Assembly (NCBI RefSeq): GCF_000699445.3
Contig: NC_067198.1
Location: 31,127,536 to 31,191,535, forward strand
Direction of reading: 5' to 3'
DNA: 64,000 bases
Source of the DNA: Schistosoma haematobium
Lineage: Eukaryota > Platyhelminthes > Trematoda > Strigeidida > Schistosomatidae
Shown one piece after another: positions 12,301 to 24,300 of the stretch. Position numbers and translations under genes: made by a program. Below the pieces are notes generated by a model, which worked only from the letters and a program-made list of their open reading frames with translations, ran no database searches and was not told where the DNA came from. Each line of letters begins with the position of its first letter. Position 1 is the stretch's first letter.

Positions 12301-15300
12301 CACTACGTACAACTTTAAACGCCTGTAACAGGATTCGAATGCGGTAGTGGATTCGTGATACGTTATTTACGAGAAAATGTTAAAATATATCACAGGCAGA
12401 ACAGACCCGTATAAAGTTGTAAAGTCGTTAGTTATCAAATTGCACTAATTGGGGTGCCTCCGTGATCCATCAAGAATACTTCGACACAGGTGTAAAAAAC
12501 AATAAGACAAAATCTCGTGATAAAAAAGCACTACTATGCAAGATCATTGGTAAAGTTTGAGTTGTCTATATGAAACTAGCAAAGACAGAATCTCATTACA
12601 ATTAGTATTCTAAATTTATTTCACTAAGAAAAGTTATACACAAATTTTCAGCTTACTTTCTCTTCCTGTTTTAGAACTGCACGGTTTAACGCTTCAATTT
12701 TTGCTTGCATCAGACGTATCTGTTCTTCTAAAAGCTGTTTGTCTTCCTTCAGTAAACGAGCAAGTTGAGCAGTTTTCATTCTTTCTGCCATTAACTTTAG
12801 GTGAGCATCATCTTTTTCTCGTAATGTTTTAACAAGACGAACGTTTTGTTCTTGTGCATCTTCAAATGCTTGAACAGTAATCTTTAAATAGCAGGAAAAA
12901 ATAATATTGATGTAATTAAGCAAGTTCTTGTTAAAAATGTCAGTAATTTTTTTTAAACGGTCAGCTCGAAAGCGTGAACAGAACATACGGAAATCATTTA
13001 TCTCAAAAAGATTAGTAATAACTTGCAAAGTTAATTAATAATGTTCATAATAAACTGTAAATATATTCAAGGTCTTTAATAGGCCAAGTTTTTCCTAATA
13101 ACATTGGTAAGCATTAATATATTGGAATATTTCTGTTAACGGACTGCTGCTTCTAAATAAAGCAGGCGTGAAAAAATACAAACAAAAGTAAAACTCACTT
13201 CCATTTCCTTCAATAGTACATCCTCTTGTTGCTTGGCAGCTACAAGTCGTTGTTGGTGAAGTTTTAACTGCTCCTCAACAGATTGACTTTTACGTCGAAC
13301 TATATACAGTTCCATTTGCAACTCTGATATTTGCCAATCAGAAGCAGAAATTTTAGATTTTCCACAAGACGTGATCGGCAGAGATACAGATATACTCGAG
13401 CTTTTTTCTTCAGGAGAAACCAACCCAGTCTTACATGTTTTCGAAGGAGATAGTGGAATATTTCCATGGGAAGTGAGTGAACGTTCAGCAGGTGACATTT
13501 TTAAATTGGGCTCAATAGGAGATGTTAACGTTGACTTCCGTTGTTGCTGCATCTTCGTTTGTTGTGATTGAAGATCCTTGATAGTTGCATGAAGTTTATC
13601 GATTTCATTTCTGGCATCAGCCAGTTCACCCCGCAGCTTGGCTTCGCACTGAAGAAGTGCTGCTTTATCTCTTTGATCTTTTGGGATAACTTTATACATG
13701 TTGAGCAGTACAGACATTTCTTTTTGTGATTCTTGTGAACGCCTAGAATGAGAATATTATTGTAAATTCGTACTCAATAGAAGAATTAAGAAAAACTACA
13801 GGATACTTACTTCAGTTGTTCTTTTAAATCACGAATAATCTCATTGGACGGCGAAGAACACGAGACATTACAACGAAAGTCGGGAGTAGATTCCTAAGAT
13901 GTAAACAGAGAGTATATACATGTTATTTCAAAACCTTTCATTCAGTAATAAATTGCAACAAAAGTTGTACTTCCAAATACTGTAAGCCCTATCGGCTATG
14001 TTGATAAACTCTGCTAATCCTAATGAGAAAACAAAAATGTTAATATGAGAGCAGATAAAGGAGTAACAAATATAGTTGTCTACTGATTAAGTTGTATCCA
14101 TCGAGATACAATTTATACTGAACAGTGTTCTAGTGAAATCATAATTAACGCTGATAATTAAATCTAACTAAAAATAAAAAATAACGTTATAAAATATGAA
14201 AATCTAAAAATCAGGTAAGCAGCAGTTAGTTAATGCCATATTCAACAATCATACAGATTGTAAGCAGTATTTCCATGCTAGTTCAAAAAAACGCAACACT
14301 ACCAAAAATATCTACCTGAGCTGAACATTTTCTCCATTAATATAAGTATTCAAATCGTTTAAAGAATTAGATAAATAAGTAGAAAAAGGTGTAGCTGAAG
14401 CATCTCATTTTGTGTAAAACTCGTACTACGTGCTGATATGGTATATAAACATAACCTAACGTGTAGTTGGGGTAGGCTCTAAGTTGATCACACCATAAAA
14501 ACATAAACTGCATCACAATAACACTGGAAATATAACATTTATTAACGCCGAAATAGACACAGGAACATAGAAAATGTCGATCATGGAAAGTCATTAAAAT
14601 AACATGGCAGTAAAATGAATATACTTATTTGTATGCATGAAATATTTGGTCTTATTTACTCCTCCTAATATTTATACTTGCGCTGAGCCGGAAAAATATA
14701 TCACTATTTGCAGATAAACTTAAGCCAGTTCGCAAAACGTCAGAAATTCAATTTTCGTATTTGGCGAGATATAACAAAGATACTATACTGATTTAAAAAT
14801 GCCTGAAACTAATCTTTCAGACATCAGTTTTAATTAATTAAACTTACAGTTTTCAAAACTTTTTCGGGACCACTTCCATTGACATGAGAGCTTGCTGAAG
14901 TGGTGACTGTGCCAGATCGAGCAGTAGATGAACTTGGAGAACTATACTTAACATTTTCCTCCACTTTTATAGGAATTGAATTTTTTGCTTTCAATTCTGG
15001 ATCAGCAGTTGGTGATCCAACCTCAATAAGAAAAAAGTCATTAATAGACTTAATGTTACATGATACGTTAGCATGGAAATTTGAGAAAGGTAAAGTATAT
15101 AATTAAAATAGTAACAGAGATATTTTGTTCTCTATGACGCAACGTCTGATTAAATAGAAATGAAATGCGAACTTACAGAAAAATGTTTACATAAACTATT
15201 AAACGCTTTTCATTAACAAACATTGTTGCTTTGTTCATATAAAAGAAAAATTCATATTGAAACGAATACTTACATCTGGCATTGTTACTGAAGTCTGAGG

Positions 15301-18300
15301 TAGATTTGAGCTTTGGGGGGTTGATGGTGTCGACTGATCTGACTTTTCACATGCAGTAATAACAGCTGCAGTTGCCTCAGAAAGCGCCGTACGGACACGA
15401 ATTAACTCATCCTCTGTACATTTCAAATCCGCACGTATCTATATGTATAGAAGTAAATTTTGAAATTGAACATAAAATACCTAGGTGTATTAATTTTACT
15501 ATAACATTTTATTTATTGATTATACTCAAGGATGATAATTCAGTCATATACTGAAATCAATATCTATTGAGTATATTTTAATGAATAAGAACGTAAATAT
15601 CACTGAGTTAATATATTTCTTCTGTAGCATAGTTAAAATGATGGGTAAACCACTCAAAAACACGTTCAAAATAAGTATAAAAAAACTGACCATTTCACGT
15701 TCCTGTACAGTTTCTTCACATTTTCTACGATAACGAGTCACTTCAGCTTTTAGTTGTTTGTTTTGTGTTTGGAGTGTGGAAATTAGACTACGCATTTCGC
15801 AACTGATAGGACCAGCTTGTTCATTATGCGTCAATGCTTGCTTGAAATCCAATTCCATAGTTTCATATTTGTGTCTTAGTTGAGAGTATTGCCCTTCAAT
15901 TAGAAGCATTTCAGATCGCATCTGATTCTGTATAGCTGCTTCATTTGCCTAATACAAAAGAACCAAATAGTAAACAGTAAACAGGAAATTCTTAAAAAAA
16001 ACATAATGCTATAGAATTTTATCTACAGAATATTGTGTTCCAGCTATGGGATGACGTCGGACAACTTGAGTTTTAAAAATAACAGAATGGAAGTCATACA
16101 AATATCCTACTGAAATGACTAAAAATCAGTTAGGATATAATGAATAAAATGAATGTTCAGTAAACAAACATGCAGTTGTAAACCCATTTGCAATTACCAC
16201 TTGAATATTTACAAAAATATGAGGCGCATTTTGTTTTAAAATGAGAGACCACGCGATAATAACCGACTATCATTAACATTGCTTTGAGAAACGATTTGGA
16301 ATATTTTACAGGTCTGTAATTGTAGTGACTTTTCAAGTAACAGGTTAGTTCTATCTTTCTTAACTGACAACTCATCCAAAATTAGTTACTGCCACAGAGA
16401 AATTGTAGTATATAATAACAACAATATTCACAAATAACTAATAATTCAACCGGGTGGTTTTTCAGACAATTAAGCTGCGAATACTTTCAAAGTCATCTTT
16501 TGCGATTTCAATCCGTCCTGAAAGAATTCATTTTATAGTTACGAAAATGCAGAATTATAATTTTATTCCACATGAAGGATCAAAAACCTACAAGTAAGAA
16601 CTTTAAACAATTTTATGTACGCCACTCTCTAAAAGAAACTTCTTTATCCGACAACACAGTACAAAGTCAAGAAACCTATGACATTCAGATCATATGTATT
16701 TTCTTCAGAAATGCTATTATATTACGTTGGCTGAACATAGAATCATGTGAATATTAGGTAAAAAGTAGTAATAAGTTCTCTCGTAGTTTAATGGTGTGAA
16801 TGACGGTGTTCATTCCCAGTTGAAAAGAAAGCTGACACCTCTAGAGGAAGTGATCAGCTGTGACAAGTGCCCTGTTAAATACATGACGAACAAAGAAATT
16901 TTATGGGGAAAATAACGTTAAAGAATGGTCTAATATCATATGTCTAGTTTGTTAGACAAATCCTAATAATCCATATAATGGAATATATGCCATCTAATCA
17001 AGAATCCCCTGTGAAACTTATGTGTAGATATGAATAGAGTTCAGAATACTTTCTGAGAAACAATTTATGAGAAATTTCACTATGATTTACACTGTGCCAA
17101 GTTAACAATTTTCAATAATAACAAGTTCTTATTCAATTCTAAGCGTTAAGATGTGCAAAACAATAGTTGAGTCAGTTGTAAAATATCTTGAAATTACTTT
17201 ATGATTATTGGGCACGTATGTAGTTTTAAGCGGTCAAGATCATGATCCTTACGTAAGCTGTTAGAGGTATGTATGTATGCTAAACTAAAAGAAAATTCTA
17301 AGAACAGGAAACGTCTTCCAAAAGGTTGAAGGATAGGATATAAATGTATAAACTTATCAAAGAACTGCATATGCTATGCTAACTCGATGTGGGTAAGTTT
17401 AATAATAATGTACTTTTATGATGAGCATTTTTATTCGGTTTGAGAACTGGTATCTTTCTCTAGAGGATAGAACACGTATAAACTAATCAACAAGGAGAGA
17501 ACTGCTTCTACATTAAAACAAGATCCCTTTTGTGGATGAAATTGTTTTCATGAAAACATCCAACCTTCCGAGTTGCTATTAATGTTCATTTTACAGATAA
17601 TTCTGATGAAAACACTAAGGCTTTGTTTAGACGACAGACACAGAATATAAAAATAGTTAACAGAAGGATTATATAAAACATATAAGTAGTGAATTAACTC
17701 ATTAGATATGAGCTACACCTTAAGTATAAGCGCTAAGATACTACCCAGTCACTTAAACCGAAGCAGATGCAGTGGGGTCCGACTCTGAGACTAAATGGTG
17801 GTAAATCGAAAGATCTGATCACTAAGCAACCGCTTCCCAAAAATTATATTTACAACAAACAACTGGAAAAAATAAAAATTAATTTTAGGACGCACCTCCA
17901 TCTCTTCTATCTGTTTCAGATGATTGTGTCTGTTATTCTGAATAGTACTTCTAGCTTCCTCTAACTGACTTCTTAGTTGGATAGCTTCATTATATAGAAT
18001 ATTGAATTGAGTTTTTAAGGATAAATATTGAGGAGATTCTGTAATAATATGCTCGGGAATATCTCTTAACTAATAAAGCAAAAGATATATCAATAAAAAA
18101 ACAATGAAAGTAAAAATTTGGAATGTGAATTATATGATGGATTGTGATGTACATACTAACCCAAATGATTAGATAACAATTAGAAATCGAACATGTTTGT
18201 CACAGTTAAAAAAAAATGAATAAAAGAGAATCCTTAAAACGAATTGACTACCTACAATTACAATGAAATATTGGTTTAATGGTCTCGATTTCCAGTCACC

Positions 18301-21300
18301 CTCAAGTCATCCTGAAAGGAGCACAAAGGGAATAGTTTGATTCAAATAACCTTTATCATACTGACGTTAATGACAATCTAACAGAAACTCTGAAGAGAAA
18401 AACAGGCTCTTAAGATGCTACACTTGAATGCAAGCAAATAATTGCACTTCTGAGTATAAACAGCTTTGGAGATTTCCGATGACATAATTATATGAAGTGC
18501 ATTGAAGAAAATTGAATGGGTTCATCGAAATTCTGTAAGATTCCAAATGACAGAGAAATCAGGAAATTTTAAAAAAAATTCAAAACTAACTTGCATATTC
18601 AATGAAGCACATTCTGAAACTTTGTCTTCCAAGTGACGTTGAAGGCGCTCTAATTCATTTATACGATTATTTGCCAACTCACGGTACTCTTCCAGTTCAC
18701 AAGCCAAGTCATTATATTTATTCCGTGTAATTGATCCATCAATATTTGAAGGATCTTCACGACCTACAAGAAAAAGAAAATATTATTGAACTATAAAATA
18801 ATAAAATAACGAAGTACATTAACCTTATAAAGGCTCTCTACTCGAACACAACTGGTAGAGTGAGAGCTTATGGCGAACTGTCATCAGAATTGATTACCTC
18901 AAGTGGTGTTCGTCAGGGCTGTCCACTCTCCCCATTCTTGTTCAACTTTGTGGTCGACGTACTTTTAGAGATAACACTCTCCTCATCTAAATTTCCAGGG
19001 GTTGAACTTTTACCGAGAGGTTCACTTGTTGACTTAGAATATGCAGATGACATAGTTTTATTTGGTGAAGACGCTGACAAAATGCAGAGTCTTCTGACCA
19101 CTCTAAGCAACAATGCAAGCATGTTCGGGATGCGATTCTCTCCCTCGAAATGCAAAATGTTGCTTCAGGATTGGGTTACATCGACACCCGAACTAGTGAT
19201 AGGGAGTGAAGTAGTTGAGTGTGTCGACCGCTTCACTTATCTTGGAAGTCTCATCAGCCCTTGTGGTTTAGTGTGTGACGAAATCTCAGCGCGGATACAG
19301 AAGACTCGACTAGCTGTTGCCAACTTGCGTCATTTATGGCGTAGGCGAGATATCCGTCTATCAACCAAAGGACGTGTTTACTGCGCACCAGTTCGTTCCG
19401 TCCTACTTTATGGCAGTGAAACATGGCCGGTAAGAGTAGAGGATATCCGTAGGTTACTAGTATTTGGTCTTAGGTGTCTTCGAAATATCGCTCGTATATC
19501 CTGGGACCATCGAGTAAGTAATGCAGTTGTTAAGAAACAGGTACTAGGTAAGGATGGCAAATCAATTGATGACGTAGTGAAACTTCATCAGTTGAGATGG
19601 CTGGGACATGTGTTACGTATGCATAACAACCGACTGCCCCGACGAGCGATGTTTTGTTGTATAGAAGTAGATTGGAAGAAAGCTAGGGTCGGCCAGACCA
19701 AAACATGGCACAAATCCATGAAGTCACTGACAAGTAGACTGAGTCATATTGGTAGGTGTAGGCTACCTGGTTGGGGACCGCGAGATGATAGCAACCGATG
19801 GTTAGACACCCTGAATGACATAGCTCAAAATTGTTTGCAATGGCGCAGGTGCATCCACTCTCTGTGTTCTCCCAAATTCTAATCTTCTGAATTCTTCATG
19901 TCCCTTTCTTTTTTCTCTTTCCAAATTTATTTCACTGTATTATACTCCTTGAATAACATCTTCAAACCCTAATTTTTCTGATTACAGTTTATAATTTTAC
20001 TACATCTAGCACTACGGGATTTGAATCGACCACTGCATCTCTGTGCTAATGTGGTGTGTCAACTCAAACTGATGTACGTACGTACGAAGTTCTACGTTGT
20101 TACTGACTGACTGACTGACTGATAAGGTCACGAATTTAATGGAATTTTCAATGTCAAGACCTTTGTAACTAATTACTTGTTCATAAAAAAAGTAAAGTGC
20201 ATTCATAAATATGTATCGATTCAAGCATAGAGAGAGGAATCAACAAGATGAGAAGCGAAAAATACGAAATAACATCAGTGGGGAACTAAACATACTAAAT
20301 AAATTTAAAAAGACAGCATGAAAAGTTCGGAAAAGTAGAAAGCTTGGAATGCAGAGAAAGATAGAGAATGAAAACATCTGTACATTTTCCAACATAAATC
20401 CTAACGCCTAAATTTTGTGAGCTTGAACCATGATCCAGTTATAGTTTGGCAATATATAACGTCTTTAACTTAACTAATCCCGTGCTAACCAAGAAGTTTA
20501 GTTTTTTTCACTAAAGCAATTTTTCTACTGATTATTTCTGACCGACTACTATGATGATTTTGGATAAATTATCACACCTGATAATAAATTAGATACGTCC
20601 CATGTTGCGAAAAATGTGATAGATTATAAGAAACCGTATATGATTACGATTGAGAAAACGTCGAACATCTAGCCAAAGAAAAGGAATGCCTTAGCTTGAC
20701 TATTTATTTTAGTACAAGTATCAACTGATGTTAATGTTATTAAATCCCATTTTTGATACTATCATTGGAAACACTAAAAACAGAACTTTGACAAATCTCT
20801 ACACAAGAATAATCGTCAGTAGACTTGAACGCAAAACTTTACACCTGAGTACACGCGTAATACTTAGTAATTTGAATAACAATCATGGATAAACAGAGGG
20901 GAGCTATAATTAGTAATAGAAAAATATGAAAACCAAATCAAATATATACCTGGAGAGTCTGAGCATTTGAGAGCTGATAATTCAACTTCCATTTTTTTAT
21001 TCTTCTCCTGAGCTTCATACAGACGATGATCTAAACGCGTAACTTGTTTCATTGCTTCCGCAAGTTTATAATCTAAATCCTCATACTTAGCTTGCCATTC
21101 CGCTGACGCGTCACTATTCGTCTGAGCTAAGTCTTGTAGTTCACGAAGCTAAAAATCGACCGTTACAAATTGACGATTAAAAATATGCGTTATAAATTGA
21201 CATATATATTAAAGATTCTTAGTGACTTCTAACACTAACATTGATTTTATATCCAAGAAATGGGATGAAAAACGTTTTGATACAGTTATTGAATAATTTC

Positions 21301-24300
21301 TGGGTGAATGTTCAACCACACCATTCCAATGATATGGGATAGGAAGTTCTGAAATGTTAGTTTTGGAATGAGGTTAAATTGACGAATAGATCGTACTCCA
21401 TTCACAAGATGTCAAATTTTCTCGAGTTGTACCTAAAAATACTATTCATAGTGCACATTTTTGTCTATTAATCACCACAATTTGAGGAAATTTACGATTC
21501 CAAATTCCACGTTTACAACTTTTGACCTCTTGATCTTTTTTAAAAACAAATATGACGCATTATTAAGATATTCGTTTGGAATTTAATGGCCATTAGTTTG
21601 TCTCTTAATTATTAAACATGAATAACACATCAAGATGTGTATTGATATAAAGGAAAAAATAAAGAATTTACTAAGTTATCAACCACAACGGCATGTAAGA
21701 ATGACCTGAAAAAACTTGTTACACTTTATATGACATCTAATCATCTTTTTGTGTCACCATTTTGTATACAAGTGTCACTATAAGAAAAATTTATTTATTT
21801 ATTTGAACACATAAATATTGGTACAAAGGGGCACCAAATACATATGTGTCACACAATAACAATGAGAATGTGAATAGATAGAGAATGTAAAGTGAGTATA
21901 AGAAAAAAGAACAACAACGAACAGAAATTAGTGTATGACAGTGAAATAATAATAGAAAAAAAATAATAATATTAATAATAATAATAATGGGAGAAGCAAT
22001 TCAGTTAGCAAAAATACAACCAGAAAGAATTCTTTTAGTTAAAGAAGTTACGTTCGTTTTTTCTGGGACAAAAAGTAAAAGAAAGTTACAGTAGGATCGC
22101 CATTGGCTTCTATTATGAGCCACTGATACTAGTTCATTAGAAGCCTTATGTCAATGATTAGGTCTCATGAACACTTATCAGTAGTTTAATCCATATCATC
22201 GAGTGTCGTTTATGGATCATTGTTCTCTTCATCATTTTTTGACAACTGAAAACATGTCTATCATCAAAATATAAAAGTACCATCCATAACATGCACCTAA
22301 CTGAAATTATGATTATTTTATAGAGGAAGTAACCGTCAAGAAATGAATTATGGAAAAGTTGGCTAAAACCACATACAGCAATACAAACTGAAAAACTTGT
22401 ACATACGCGAAGACTACTTTGTCGATGTTTAGAATGCAAATTTGTACAAAGGCTTTGGAGACGAAGATTTTCCTTGTTTAAAAGTGTTATTTCCTCGTGC
22501 AAATCTACTGCACCAGATCTGCTGCACGTTGTTGAAGCAGGCTCCTGAGATGAACTAGTTGATTGATTGTTACCTTCAGAATTAGAGTTTTGTGTGCCAT
22601 AAGGAGCCGATGAACTGGAATGAATAGGTAAAATATTATCACTAATTTCAGATCCAACAGAAACTGATGCGGTTTCAGTAGTGTTCCCAAGCAGTTGACG
22701 CAAACGAAACTGGTGAGTAACCATTCTGAAAAACAAATTATGAAGATTAAGAAAGTATAGAGAATTTGTTAGTGAAATTAAATTGAAAGGATTGATTTCA
22801 TGAAATATATACACTACGTATAATAATTTTCACTTTTGCTAACAGAACATTGAATGATTTACATAAGGAATACATGATCAAATAACGTAAAAAGAACAAA
22901 ACTAAATATGATTAGAACATGTCACTCAAGTATAAGATGTTCCCAACCAATATAACAGACGATTAGTAAATGGCAAAAAAATATGAAGCACAAGCTACTC
23001 TTGTACTAAGAAATAAGATACGATACATGAAAATTAAGACACAAACTTATCAAAAGAACTTGCTTTTCATAGGCAGATAAGAGGCGTGCAATAATACGCT
23101 TGGAAAAATGCACTCGTTCTTGAAGCTTTTCTGGAACTTCTTCCTTGTCCCATGAAGCCAATTGTTTGAGAAATGATTCTGTAGATGTTGAAACTACGAA
23201 AAACGTGGAGTGAGAATGAAAGATAAACAAAGAGAAAATAGGGATGTCAAGATGTTGCTGTATCTCAAATATTTGGTAGTTATCTTTGCATATCATAATA
23301 ATACTGAACAGCAGTTTCTCTGTCAACGTAGTGCTCAAGATTATTGAGTCACTAGTCAGGTTGCACAGGCCGAGAGGCTTGCACCCAAACTTCATAAAAG
23401 GAGTTGCTTTCAGAAGTTTAGTCTAAATAACACAAGTCAAAACACCCGTTATGGTGATGTTTTTGTCCTAGGACAAATGTAACTGAAGAGATACCAGTCA
23501 TATGAAAGTAGTCTAACGCGATTAGATCAATCAAATGATTAATTGTACCTCCTATAACGATGAAAAGATAGCACTCATTTAAGCAGAGATAAGTTTGGAA
23601 GAAATGAAAGATATCGTTATACATGAAATATCTACATGACTACGGTAGTAGGGAAGCTAAGTGCTTAGTACAAAAAGAAAATCGAGTACGAAAAAAACAG
23701 TAGGAAAGAACGTCAACTAAACGCTATTGAAAGGTGTTAATTAAGTGTCTGAAAGAAACAACTTGAATATCAATAACAGTAGTTGTTCGAAGGTAAACTT
23801 TCATAACAGATACAGACGTTCCGCGTGGCGTTGGACTATATTGAGTAGAAGCTACAGATGGTCAGAAAGTTGTAACAGCTCCCAGAAAGCGCAACAAAGC
23901 CTTTAGAGACTCTAAAGAAGTCGGACTCTGTCCAATCAGAACCTGGTAGAACTTTCCAGGATATCAACACAGCATGCTACGATTGGAGAACTATATAAAC
24001 TCCCTACATGGGGATTGGCTGGATTGTAATGATTTTATAGCCTATACCAAAAACTATAAACACACCTGTGTTTCTGTGCATTTCATACACTTACTCAATG
24101 AACGCTTCTCCGGCCTTTTTCGCCTTCTCGACTTGATACCGAATTCTACATGTTCGAGTGGCAAAGCCGTATACCGTATCTACCGTAATCAACCAGAGGA
24201 CGAAAAACTAATGGCAGGAATGAAATAATGATAAGTTCCAAGAGTTTTATTTATCCCTGTTGAGTTATCAACACATAAGTGAACGCTTTATTTACCGAAT

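Noticed and set aside
16770..16840. tRNA gene candidate (GTAGTTTAATGG start)
   Set aside because: An A-box-like start is present but no cloverleaf or B box could be drawn.
20098..20125. TGAC repeats as a possible CRISPR or telomere-like array
   Set aside because: These are the tetranucleotide 3' tails of RTE elements (also at 7.27, 30.83 and 59.30 kb); no CRISPR is expected or seen in this eukaryotic window.
22158..22814. One 218-codon minus-strand frame as a separate gene
   Set aside because: It is BRE1 exon 4 read through into both flanking introns; the real exon is 22407-22725.
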